Translations under genes and position numbers: made by a program | In this document: positions 23,748 to 33,759 of the stretch, one piece after another | Numbering within the stretch: the first letter of the stretch is position 1 | Layout: each line of letters begins with the position of its first letter | Notes under the pieces: generated by a model | Databases searched by the model: none | Seen by the model: the letters and a program-made list of their open reading frames with translations, nothing else | Told to the model about the DNA's origin: nothing | NCBI RefSeq assembly: GCF_028583425.1 | Contig: NC_072806.1 | Coordinates: forward strand, 31,108,001-31,172,000 | DNA from: Eublepharis macularius | Taxonomy: Eukaryota > Chordata > Lepidosauria > Squamata > Eublepharidae | Length of the DNA stretch: 64,000 nt | Direction: 5' to 3'

Positions 23748-23981
23748 GGCATGACGTTTTCTTGGCAGACTTTTTATGAGGTGGTTTGCCATTGCCTTCC
23801 CCAGTCATCTACACTTAACCCCCGGGAAACTGGGTACTCATTTTACCGACCTTGGAAGGATGGAAGGCTGAGTCGACCTTGAGCCGGCTACCTGAACCCA
23901 GCTTCCGCTGGGATTGAACTCAGGTCATGAGCAGAGCTTGGACTGCAGTACTGCAGCTTACCACTCTGCACCACGGGGCTC
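23748..23981 (-). mobile_element. tRNA-derived SINE (squamate type)
   Basis: On the minus strand it begins GAGCCCCGTGGTGCAGAGTG (A-box part) and has TGAGTTCAATCCCAGCGG (B-box part). It then has AAGGTCGGTAAAATGAGTAC and the shared tail GGCAATGGCAAACCACCT. Confidence 0.8.
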
Positions 23982-24676
23982 TGGTTAACTTTTAACTATC
24001 TACTGTTACCATTGTGGGAGCCTGGGAGGATATAATATATACCTGAGGCTCAATCTCCCCACATTCTCTATTAAATGAAATGCTGTGGAGGGGTACCATG
24101 GTGATAATAGCACCAGCTTGTGGGTGGGGAGTGATTTGTTCTTTTGCAAATAAAATCACAGTCCATAACCTGCTTTTACACGCAGGAGGGAGAAAAATAT
24201 GCAGACTTTTGGGGCCTATAAACAAAACTTGCTTTTGATCACAGAAAAGGCCCACCAGGAAAGAGTAAATCACTTCCACTCAGTACTGCTGCTGGCCCCC
24301 ATCTCAATAAACACTGAACTTCAGGCATTCTCTGCAGTTGTTACTGAAAGAGAGTGAGCAGGATGTGATGTTTCTAACTATGCAATAACACTGAGCTACA
24401 TTGCAGAGTTACAATAAAATCTCAGCTTCAGCCCCTGCCCCCAATATGAACAGAACACCGCTGGACTACATTGCAAGACTGTTGTAATCCACTATTTCTC
24501 AGCCACGTTACATGATGGAGATAATACTTGCACTGGCGTAGCAATTAAATTTTTTAAAAAGTTTTTTAAAATCACATTTTTGTAAGAAATAAAGCCTAAG
24601 TTAGAAAAAATACGGCCAACTGTTCTAATGTTTAACTTAGCTGGGAATGAGGGAGACATTGCTATCTAATCATAAC

Positions 24677-24844
24677 CAGGGCTTTTTTCCGGGGGGGACA
24701 CACGGGGGAACGGAGTTCCGGCACCTCTTGAAAATACTCGGCAATTGTGCTTGAAAATAATACGATTTCAGAGAATCCCATGTGTTTCTTCCTCATTTTC
24801 TTCTTGAGAGTTCTGCCACCTCTTTTCCCAGAAAAAAAACAGTG
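24677..24844 (+). mobile_element. hAT-type miniature element, family A, short variant
   Basis: The flanks are perfect: ATCATAAC at 24669-24676 and 24845-24852. It keeps the ends (CAGGGCTTTTTTCC, GAAAAAAAACAGTG) and the GGAGTTCCGGCACCTCTTG motif. It lacks the GC-rich palindromic core of the other copies, so it is an internal-deletion form. Confidence 0.8.
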
Positions 24845-25181
24845 ATCATAACTAAACTAAAATCCTGACTTCTTTTGTTTTTTCCTCATGGAATGGGGGA
24901 AGAGATGGTGTCAAAATAACCAGGAAGTACACATGGCCAACAGAATGGCTGGTGTAGGACCTTTTCATATCACTGCCTCAAATCAAAGGCAAGTCAGCCG
25001 ACCCCAGAGTTCTTCTCTGCCATGTTTCCCCATAATTCCATAATTCCCATAAATAATAATTCCTCACCTGTCCTTCCTGCTGTTTGCCTTGTACAGCAGA
25101 CCAGGCGTTGAGGATCACACATCAGTTAATTTCATTTTAAAGACATTCTTAGTCACACCACTAAAAAACAATATGCTATAT

Positions 25182-25583
25182 CAGGGGCGGGCAATTGTTT
25201 TGGCTCAGGGACCACTTTGTGGGAGCGGAGGTTAGCGGAGGGCCGCACCTTTTAAAATGATTGCATTCATTAGTTAACTTTGCATTTCAGAAAAGGGATA
25301 AATTGTATCATAAAAATCAATAAATATAAATTAAATAAAATAGTGGTAGTTTTATTCAATTTATTTATTGTGCCAATTTCATGTCATCTATAGCTGCAAG
25401 CACATTTAATTTTAGAATCAGTTTAATGAGACAAATGTACCCTATCACACTTTTCTACAATTTTTTTGAAATCAGGGAAGGAAATCTCGGTTCAAGGCGG
25501 ATTTTTCTGACTGTCTTGGCGGGCCACAAAAAACTCTGTAGCGGGCCGCATGTGGCCCACGGGCCGCAATTTGCCCACCCCTG
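25182..25583. mobile_element. hAT-type (Charlie-like) non-autonomous element
   Basis: The ends are CAGGGGCGGGCAATTG and CAATTTGCCCACCCCTG, with perfect 8-bp duplications TGCTATAT at 25174-25181 and 25584-25591. The subterminal GGGCCGCA motifs are typical of vertebrate hAT elements. The middle is AT-rich and noncoding. Confidence 0.88.
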
Positions 25584-26318
25584 TGCTATATGATGGATGT
25601 GTGGGAGGGATGCGAATCCCGCCCTTTTCCCTTTCACTGTCTCTCAACTTTCAGTGTCTCCTCAGGCATACTTAGTCCTCAACCTGTTTTTCAGGGTTCT
25701 TCACCCAGTTTATTTAATTCAGTCTTAATCTTCAGGCTTACCTGCAGAGTCCCCTAATATATATATCTTGGCTGTGGCTTGGGGAATCATATGAGGGGAG
25801 AAGGCTTTACTCTGATGTAGAAAGGGAAGCAAAACTCAGCTGTGATCCTTCGGCTGTTCTCTTCAGCATCTGCACCAGAGCTGCAATTATTATTTTTAAT
25901 GCAATGATGGAATAGTTGTAGAAATCCTCCTCACCGCACACAAAGAGGATGACTTGCCTTTGAAAACCGCCAGCCCAAAGCCTGTTAATTAGAACAGAAG
26001 GCTGATCATATTTTGATTTTAAAAACATAATGACAGTGGTAATTACTGTTTTGAAGACCTGGGTATCTTTCGAGTAGTGTTAAATAAATTAGGATAGTCA
26101 TTATTGCGAGGGTACCTGAGTGCCAAAGAAGAAGAGCAGCACAAGATGAAACAGCAACAGAAGAGCTTTTCTGGGTCCAACCAATGGCCCATCTAGCTCA
26201 GCAACTTGTTTTCCCCATTCTGGTCCACCTCGTGCCAACTGAGTTGTCATGAGCAAGCTTTCAGGTGCCACAGAACTCTCCCTCTGGCTGGATTTTAAGC
26301 AAAGTGTCTAGTGGCAGT

Positions 26319-26765
26319 CAGGGGTCATTTCACAGAAAAAGAGCTGGAGGAACTCATTAACATTGCTTATTAGCATAACTCATTAGCATATACCACGCCC
26401 CTTGCCATCACCGGAAATGTCATTAGCATAACTGATTTGTATATGCCACACTCCCTGACATCACCTATCCTGGCTGTTTTGGACCCAATTCTGGCCATTC
26501 AGGGCCGAAATTGGGCTCGACATGGCAAAAAAGGGGCTGAAAATGGGCAAAAAGGGGCCTAAAATGATCAGGATCGGGCCGCTGCTGAGCGGGAGAGTGA
26601 TCCACCACCTGTCAGAGGCCCGATCCAGGCTGTTTCAGCCCCAATCCAGGCCGAAACAGGCCCAAAATGGCCAAGAGTCAGGTGAGCGGGGCCACCTGAC
26701 ATGTGACCTCTTTGGGGAACTGCTGGAACTGTGTTCCTGCACATTCCCCCTCGAAATGAGCCCTG
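26319..26765 (-). mobile_element. hAT-like miniature element, family B
   Basis: The ends are CAGGGGTCATTTC and GAAATGAGCCCTG. Perfect 8-bp target duplications GTGGCAGT lie at 26311-26318 and 26766-26773. Length is 447 bp. The direct repeats ATTAGCATAACT and the GGCCC-rich core match the 9252 copy in reverse. Confidence 0.85.
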
Positions 26766-26924
26766 GTGGCAGTGAATTCTGAAGTCCAGTTGAGCAGTTT
26801 GTAAAAGAAAAGCTTCTTCCGGTTTCCTATTTTAAACCTTACTGCTCATCCAGCCCAGCAAACAACTTTGGAATCTGGGAGACTTTCCCGTTCACACCCT
26901 GTCCCATTCACAGTGCAATCCTAA

Positions 26925-27656
26925 GAAGAGTCCAGTAGCACCTTTAAGACTAACCAATTTTATTGTAGCATAAGCTTTCGAGAATCAAGTTCTCTTCGTC
27001 AAATGCATGATACAAACTGGTCAAATACAGAAGAGGAGGAGGGAAAGGGGAGAGAAGGGGACATATATCAGAAGGGGACAAGATGCAATTAGCGGGGAGG
27101 CAACCAAAACATTCCTTTGCTAGTAAATGTAAACATCTCCTTTTGGTGTGGAGTCAGTTTGCCGTGTTAGTTTGCAGCAGTATAAGCATCCAATTCCTAT
27201 GTAGTATAAGCCTTCGATAACCACAGCTCTCCCTGCCAGATGCATCTGACAAAGAGAACTGTGGTCCCCAAAAGCCCATACCAGGCGCCACTGGGCTCCC
27301 CCAAACCACACCGCTGTAAAGGAAATCTGTTACCTGTGATAATGTGATAACCATTCATAGTTTCTATTCAGTCCCAGCTTGACAGAGTCAAATTTGCATA
27401 TGAATTCCAATTCAGCAGCCTCCCGTTGGATTTTGGGAAGGAAGCCCTTGAGAGATTTCATCAGGACTTCAATAACTTTCACCCTACTATCAACCTAAGC
27501 CTGGACCACTCTACACAACAGGTACACTTCCTGGACACCACTGTACAACTACATAATGGACGAATAAATACCACCTTATACCGGAAACCAACAGACCGAT
27601 ACTCATATCTACGTGCCTCCAGCTACCACCCTAAACACAAATGGAAGCCAGTATAA
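26925..27656. mobile_element. Penelope-like element remnant with terminal repeats and RT end
   Basis: The left part (26925-27010, reverse) carries the terminal repeat AGTCCAGTAGCACCTTTAAG...AAGCTTTCGAGAA. Further repeat pieces in both directions lie at 27160-27300. Bases 27426-27656 encode a piece of reverse-transcriptase sequence typical of Penelope-like elements (FLDTTVQLHNGRINTTLYRK, then PTDRYSYL). It is an old, incomplete copy. Confidence 0.65.
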
Positions 27657-28162
27657 AGATAATAGTTGTGAAAACTAACTAAATATCAAATAAAAATACA
27701 AGTACAGCTGAAACAATACAGTTAAGCTATTATTTAGTCTGTATACCTTGTTTAAGCATTTATTTAGACTGTGTGCCTTATTTGAGCAGGAAGAAACTAT
27801 ATTTCATAACCTAAGGCAATAAATACCACAATCTCATGCAATTTCTGTGATATGTTTACTAATTGCAGGAGACTGTGTTATTTATTCTGATATACTTGAA
27901 TTGATAAGCACTTGCACTTTAAGAGTTTTGAGATTCCTCTACTGTACATCCGACATACCGCATTCGCTAATGATTACAAGTGGCCAGTCTTGCCTCAGGT
28001 TATGAAATATAGTTTCTTGCTCCTCAAATAAGACACATAGACTAAATAAATGCTTAAACACGATATACAGACTAAATAATAGCTTAACTGTATTGTTTCA
28101 GGTGTACTTGTATTTTTATTTGGTATCGAGTTCGTTTTCACAGCTATTCTCTTTATACTGTT
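27649..28162. mobile_element. Foldback DNA element with about 170-bp inverted arms
   Basis: The arms run from CAGTATAAAGATAATAG to about 27825, and from about 27990 to CTATTCTCTTTATACTG. They share GAAACTATATTTCATAACCT and its complement. The spacer is AT-rich. It directly follows a Penelope-like coding fragment. Confidence 0.6.
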
Positions 28163-28369
28163 TCTGATACTGTGATCCTCTTTTTCTTTTGGACCAAATG
28201 GGAACAGCAGAGGAGGCCAAACCGGCTTACTTCTGGTCAGTTGGCAACCCTAGAAAGAGGTGGTATGGAAAGGTGGTATAAAGTTTAGCGCTGGTATCTT
28301 AAATTGTAGAAGGGTTTGTGAGGGGGGGATTTTTGGACTGTATTCCCAATCACAACAGTGTGAGGGGAG

Positions 28370-28600
28370 GGGAACTACTTTGTCCCCAAACAGCTGCGCG
28401 GATGGAACTGGTCGGTTCAAGTACCCAAAGGCCGGCTGCGACGTTGCCTGGGAGACGCGTCCTGAGCGGGGCGGAGCTCTGGAGCTGGCGGAAGGTCTCG
28501 GTCCCTGGAGGGCAGCAGCTGGCTCGGCAGGAGGGGGTCCCCGCCCCCACCTCACAGTCCCTGTAATCCGTTTGGAGTAGGCGGGGCAGAGGGGTGATTG
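28370..28600 (+). promoter_or_regulatory. LIAT1: CpG-rich candidate LIAT1 promoter / 5' exon
   Basis: This is the only CpG-rich block upstream of the LIAT1 coding exons, 2.4 kb away. It contains GGGGCGGAGC, GGCGGGGC and the X-box-like sequence GTTGCCTGGGAGAC (28443-28456). No clear donor linking it to the exon at 30988 is identified, so its role as first exon is inferred from position and composition. Confidence 0.45.
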
Positions 28601-28748
28601 ACAAGGGGCAAGGGGGAGAAGGGGGCGATTTATTCTTAAGAAAGGGTGAAAAATGGGGCACTGGTGGGGGGTTAACTGGAGGGGGTGGGAGAAGGAAAGC
28701 AGTCAGTGAAGAGGTATCTCAGGGGAGGGCTTCCAGAGGGAAAAGGCA

Positions 28749-29146
28749 GGGTTACCAGCTCCAGGTTGGGACATTCCTGGACATTTAAGGGGTGGAGGCT
28801 GGAGAGAGTGGGGTTTGGGGAGGGAGGGACCTCAGCAGGGTATAAGGCCATCCTCCAACCTCCAAACCAGCCATTTCTCCTGGAGATCAGTTGTCATTCC
28901 AGGAGATCCCCAGCCTAGGGTTGTCAGCCTCCAGGTAGTGGCTGGAGATCTCCAGGAATGACAACTGGTCTCCAGGTCACAGAGATCAGTTCACCTGGAG
29001 AAAATGGCTGCTTTAGGGGAGGGACTCTATGGAATTATGCCATGCCAAGGTCCTTTCCCTCTCCAAACCCCACTTTCTCCAGGTTTGTCCAGGTTTCACC
29101 CCGCAGATCTCCAGGAATTTCCCAACTTGGAGCTGGCAACCCTACT
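28749..29146. mobile_element. Two adjacent AGGGTTGCC foldback elements
   Basis: Copy 28749-28920 begins AGGGTTACCAGCTCCAGG. Copy 28917-29146 begins AGGGTTGTCAGCCTCCAGG and ends GCTGGCAACCCTA. They abut about 1.9 kb upstream of the LIAT1 coding exons. Confidence 0.55.
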
Positions 29147-29177
29147 CCAGCCACCACTTGGTGGCTGACAAACAGTG

Positions 29178-30002
29178 CAACTCTGGTTGCCAACTGCCTT
29201 GAGGGGGGGGGAATGTCTTTCCCCCCTTCATAAGTCTAAATAGGAGGGTGGCGGTTATTTAGCAGCGAATATTATTCCATGCCTTGAACAGCTTCAACTG
29301 TCCTTTCCCCCATATTAAACCTCTATTAAAGGTGGAGAATTAGGGTTGCCATTTCCAGGGGTTGGGAATTCCCTGGAGATTTGGGGGATGGTGCCTGGCG
29401 AGGGTGGGGTTTGGGGAAGGGGTGGACCACAGCAAGGTACAATGCCATAGTGTTCACCCTCCAAAGCAGCCATTTTCTTCAGGGGAACTGATCTCTATGG
29501 CCTGGAGATCCGTTGTAATTCTGGGAGATCTCCAGCCACCACCTGGAGGCTGGCAACCAGGGCAACTCTGGTTGCCAGCTGCCTTGAAGAAAAACATTTC
29601 TTTCCCCCATCATAAGTCTTAATAGGAGGGCAGCGGTTATTTATTTATTCATTTACTTAAGTTATAGTCCACCTTTCTCACTGAGATTCAAGGCCGATTT
29701 AGCAGCGAATATTATTTACTTCCATACCTTGAAGAGCTTCAGCTGTCCCATCCCCCATGTTAAACCTCTATTAAAGGTGGAGAAATTTAGGGTTGCCATC
29801 TGCAGGTTGGGAATTCCCTGGAGATTTGGAGGTGGAGTCTGGAGAGGGTGTGGTTTTTGGAGAGGAGTGACCTCAGCAGGGTTTAATGCAGTGCCCCCCT
29901 CCAAAGCATGCATTTCCTCCTGGGGAACCGATCTTTCACAGTCTGGAGACCAGTTGTAATTCCCGGAGGTCTCCAGGCTGTGCCTAGAGGTTGGCTAACC
30001 TA
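29178..30002. repeat. Tandem duplication of about 385 bp, each unit with an AGGGTTGCC element
   Basis: Unit 1 (29178-29562) and unit 2 (29563-30002) both run CAACTCTGGTTGCCA, CATAAGTCT, TAGCAGCGAATATTATT, AAACCTCTATTAAAGGTGG, then an AGGGTTGCCA foldback element. Unit 2 alone has a 55-60 base insert near 29643-29701 that matches the 3' end of the local LINE family in reverse (CACCTTTCTCACTGAG). Confidence 0.75.
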
Positions 30003-30557
30003 GGTGGAGGTTTTTCTCCATGTTATTAGCAACCTTAAGTGCAGCTTTTCTTGGGTGGGAGGAGAGGGAATAAAAAGAAGCAGGGTTGTTGGGAGTGGAT
30101 AGGTTAGCGAGAGGAGAGAAATTCGTGGGGCATGTGATTTTTGAAGAGTACTTGAGGAATGGGATATTGAGGGGAGTTTAATATTGGGGAAGGGGTAATG
30201 AGGAGAGTGAGACCGAGGTGAAAGCCCTTTATGGGAGGGTTTGGGGGCGGGGAAGAAGAGCAATATAAGGGGGATCGAGAAGCCCTCCATTTTAAGGATG
30301 AAGCAACTCTTGTGAGGTATCTCCTCAGGGCAGGAATGACAACTCCGGGAGTGCGGCAGATAACTGAAGGGAAAGGGGATAATTGATACAAGGTTTCATG
30401 ACTGGACAACAGAAGGCAGAGATACTGAAAGGGAGTAATATGTGGGAGGAAAGTTACTGAGGTAACAGGACAATTCATGTATGGGGGCTGGGGTGGTAGG
30501 GGAGAAGCACTAGGGAAAGGAAGGGATACCAAGAGGAAAACGGGATTAATGGGGGGG

Positions 30558-30758
30558 CTCTGACCTGGATAGCCCAAGTGAGCCTGATCTCATCAGATCT
30601 CAGAAGCTAAGCAGGTTTGGCCTTGGTTAGTAGTTGGATGGGAGACCTCCAACAAAGACCAGGGTTGCAGAGGCAGGCAATGGTAAACCACCTTTGATAG
30701 GCTCATGCCATGAAAACCCCACCAGAGGTTGCTATATGTCAGTTATGACTTGAAGGTA
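30558..30758 (+). mobile_element. 5S-rRNA-derived SINE
   Basis: It contains TGAGCCTGATCTCATCAGAT, AGCTAAGCAGGTTTGGCCTT and GTTGGATGGGAGACC. The tail is diverged (CCACCAGAGGTTGCTATATG). It sits 0.2 kb before the LIAT1 coding exon region. Confidence 0.76.
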
Positions 30759-30987
30759 CCCCAAACACAATGGGTGGGGGAGGCAGAGGGGGAAAAGTCA
30801 AATTCATGCAAACAGGGAGTGTTATGAAGTAAAGGATTGACAGACATTTCATAGGCATCTCTGACAGGATTCTCAGCATCATCTTCATGCTCTACTTCTC
30901 AGGATTCTTCCGAGGTGATCAAATTTCGTGCCACTTTTTCATGCAGGAGAATCCAGACTCCGCCTCATCTGTTGTCCTGTATTTCAG

Positions 30988-31183
30988 GCTCGGCCTTGGC
31001 AGCAGCAGCACCAGCAGGAGCAGAAGACTGCTGGGAGGATGGAGACATGTTGGCTAGACCCATTACCTTATGCAGCGGGGGGCAAGGTCAGCAAGCCACA
31101 AGGAAAGGAACCCCCACCCGCACAACAAACCTTGGGTAAGAAGAAAACAAAGAAGAAGAAAAAGAAGTCTAGGCAGGAAGACG
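30988..31183 (+). CDS. LIAT1: LIAT1 first recognised coding exon
   Basis: This exon is bounded by the acceptor TGTATTTCAG (ending 30987) and the donor GACG|GTAGGT. A second usable acceptor, TTTTTCATGCAG, ends at 30945. The reading frame is open across both, with ARPWQQQHQQEQKTAGR before the Met at 31039. Translation may begin here at 31039, or in an unidentified upstream exon. The frame ends in the lysine-rich run. Confidence 0.72.
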
Positions 31184-32193
31184 GTAGGTAATCTGCAAAG
31201 CCTGTAGCCATTACAGCAATTCACCACCTTCACAGAATTCCCTGCTATACTTTTGTTCAGGAGGGTGAGCAGACCATTTGTTAAATCATAACTTAAATGT
31301 GCTTTGTTTATAGCAGTTGCAAGTGATCCCGAGTATTTGGGGTTTTTTTTAACTATCCTTCCTCAGCAGAAGAGGTGATGGTGGAAAAGATAGTTCATTA
31401 AACTGGACTCAGAGGCTAGGCAGTTGAGTAATAATAATGTGAGAAGGAAGAGTGTCATTTCAAGCATGTGCGGACCTCTTGTCAAAACAGTAGGGGGCAC
31501 TAGACATTCATTAGGTGCCATCAAGTTTCTCCAGCAGTAAGATGTGGAAACATTCTGGGCTGGAGAAACTGAGTGGTTCTATAAGAATGTTCAGATATTT
31601 TGTCCCATTGCTAACATTCCTTTAGATAGCCCAGCTGATACTGTTAAAAAGCTCTTAACGCATCTTCCCTACACAAGTATTTTAATACGCTTAGTTTTAA
31701 CCCAACCCCACCCCTACCATGCTATTTTAAATTGCTCAGGTGCACTCTCCAATACCATTTTTCCACAGCAGAAAAGCAACCTGGCAAAAGCAAAAAGCAG
31801 CCTGTGTTTCTGTCCTCGCCTGAACTGCTCCATCTATGCAGCAACAGGACAACAGAAGATGATGCTTCAAAAGACACTGCAGGCAGGACAGCACGTCAGC
31901 TCTCCTCCTCCACATCCAACTTCTTGTTGTTGACCGAAGGCAACTCTGATCAGTCTAACGAGAGTCTTCGATGGAACGGAATTCTGGACGATCCAGCGGC
32001 AGAAGAGGAGAGACTCTGGCAGTATCGACTGAACAGAAGGAAACGCTATGGCGCATACATCCAGCAAAGCCTGCCTCCAGAGCCGTCCCTCACACTCAAG
32101 CATCTGCCACAACTTTGTAAATTTGCCCATCTGAACAGTGACCACTTGTTCGGTAAGACAGAACTTGCCACTTCACAGAATTCTAAGACATAA
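31039..32193 (+). CDS. LIAT1: LIAT1 (ligand of ATE1, C17orf97), two coding exons, start uncertain
   Basis: Exon 31039-31183 ends with one base of a codon before the donor GTAGGT. Exon 31769-32193 follows TTTTTCCACAG and supplies CA to make Ala. From the Met at 31039 the product has 189 residues; an in-frame ATG at 30928 would give 226, but it lies before a good acceptor (TGTATTTCAG, ending 30987). A lysine run (KKKTKKKKKK, residues 34-43) is the polybasic domain of LIAT1. The C-terminal block (about residues 113-154: ESLRWNGILDDP, then LNRRKRYGAYIQQ and LPPEP) is the conserved part. In mammals LIAT1 binds the arginyltransferase ATE1 and stimulates arginylation; JMJD6 is reported to hydroxylate the lysine run. 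The tandem decapeptide array of primate LIAT1 is absent. Neighbours RFLNB and VPS53 support orthology. Confidence 0.82.
31769..32193 (+). CDS. LIAT1: LIAT1 last coding exon
   Basis: The acceptor is a pyrimidine-rich tract ending TTTTTCCACAG at 31768. The phase fits the preceding exon. The exon encodes EKQPGKSKKQPVF, a Ser/Thr-rich spacer, the conserved block SLRWNGILDDP...LNRRKRY, and a tail ending SQNSKT then TAA. A possible poly(A) signal AATAAA lies at 32440-32445. Confidence 0.83.
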
Positions 32194-32439
32194 CCAAAGC
32201 ATCGAAGAGGCAAGCTGCGCGAGTTCCAATTATTTCTCAGGAAACTGTGTAAATCTTTTCAACCCCTCTCATTTGGCTTCTTCTCCCTTTCTCTTCTTTA
32301 AAGCTAAGACAAGAGTTTAATTCCCAGCTAGGTTAATTGTTTCTTCAAAGTTCATGAAATTATGAATTCTTTTATCAATTATCCCAAACCTACATACTAT
32401 TATTTTTAAATTTTGCAAACCCTGCATTGATGGTTAGAT

Positions 32440-32445
32440 AATAAA
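32440..32445 (+). terminator. LIAT1: Candidate LIAT1 poly(A) signal
   Basis: AATAAA lies 247 bases past the LIAT1 stop codon, on the coding strand, in AT-rich sequence. No cleavage site can be shown from sequence. Confidence 0.45.
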
Positions 32446-32628
32446 GAGTTTGATAACATCCACCTAACTTTCCCCTTCCATAAATGTTAAACGAAAAAAC
32501 CTCTCGGGAGTCTTCAGTGTTACAAATATGAGAATTTGTTGCATCCTGGATGCAACTTAAACATATGGCTTTATTCAAATATACCTACACTGAAAGTACT
32601 GAGTAGGGCATAGGGATGGGAAGTGCAG

Positions 32629-32780
32629 TCAAGTTGCAGCTGATTTATAGTGACCCCCAAGGGGTTTTCAAGGCCAGAGAGGAACAGCGGTGGTTTGCCA
32701 TTGCTTGGTGGTCTCTCATCCAAGTACTATGTGCGTCCAACCCTTCTCAGCTTCCAAGATCAGGCTAGTCTGGGCCATCG
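32629..32780 (-). mobile_element. 5S-derived SINE, reverse orientation
   Basis: On the minus strand, GATCTTGGAAGCTGAGAAGG and GTACTTGGATGAGAGACCAC represent the 5S-like head; GCAATGGCAAACCACC follows. It is an older copy. Confidence 0.6.
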
Positions 32781-32934
32781 AGATTAGGGTAAACTTTTGA
32801 GTGAGGCATACTTTCCTTTTTAAAACATGCATTCAAGCCTCCAGCACCAGAACAATACTTCTCTTCTGTGCTGTTTGTGATACAAAATCAGTATAAAACC
32901 ACGGTTGGTCCACTTTGCTTTGTCACTAAGTAAC

Positions 32935-33087
32935 GATTCTGCACGGCTTACCTGAAGCCGGGACGTTGCAGAACATGCCAGCAAAACCGCGAAAGATTGC
33001 GTTTTCTCGCATGAGTTTTACGCGATGTTGCAATCTTTTGCCGGCATGTTCCACAACGTCCTGGCTTCAGGTAAGCCGTGCGGAATC
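32935..33087. mobile_element. Short foldback element
   Basis: The arms GATTCTGCACGGCTTACCTG and CAGGTAAGCCGTGCGGAATC form a hairpin of about 60 bp with a short loop (near 33000). No flanking duplication is clear. Confidence 0.6.
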
Positions 33088-33267
33088 GGCCCAGCTGATA
33101 TTCTATTTCCCCATGCTGTTGTTTAAGAGAGTGCAGTGGGTGCTCCCTTCGAGTATGGGGGTGCCATCCTGAGACAACTTTCCTATAAGCCCCACTGAAT
33201 GGTGCTGATCAAAATTGCTTTCATTCAGCTTCTAATAGAAATAGAGTATTGTGGTAAATCTACAGTA

Positions 33268-33745
33268 CAAAGGGAAACCCCTCTGCAATAAGACTGACGT
33301 CAAATAACAATGTAACGTACTTTGTAAGTGCTTACTGAAAGTGCTAGGTGCAAAATTCACATAACAGGAATAAAGTACCAAACATTTCGTAATATCCATT
33401 TTCTGTGGATATGAAAAGTCCTTGAGGGTGTCTCTCTGAACTGTTCCAACAGCCTATCAAGATCATCTGAAAAGAAACAAGAAACAAAAATACATTACAT
33501 TACAATGATTTATGGACTATAATGAGTTTACCTATATGTAATCATCGGAAACAGAGTAGTGAATGAAATGTTTTGTACTTTGTTACTGTTACATTGAAAA
33601 TGGATATCATGAAATGTTTGGCACTTTATTTCTGTTAACAACCATTAGTATATTGTGAATTTTGCACCTAGCACTTTCAGTAAGCACTTATAAAGTACGT
33701 TAATTATTATTTGACGTCGTCTTATTGCGGTGGGGTTTCCCTTTG
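33268..33745. mobile_element. Foldback DNA element with about 140-bp inverted arms
   Basis: The ends are CAAAGGGAAACC and GGTTTCCCTTTG. The arms (about 33268-33412 and 33594-33745) include GCACCTAGCACTTTCAGTAA and its complement. The flanks TACAGTA and TACAGTT suggest a 7- or 8-bp duplication. It is noncoding. Confidence 0.65.
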
Positions 33746-33759
33746 TACAGTTCATTCCG

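Noticed and set aside
28250-28661. Several 80-106 codon frames on both strands in the LIAT1 CpG block
   Set aside because: GC-rich shadows with no resemblance to LIAT1 or any other protein.
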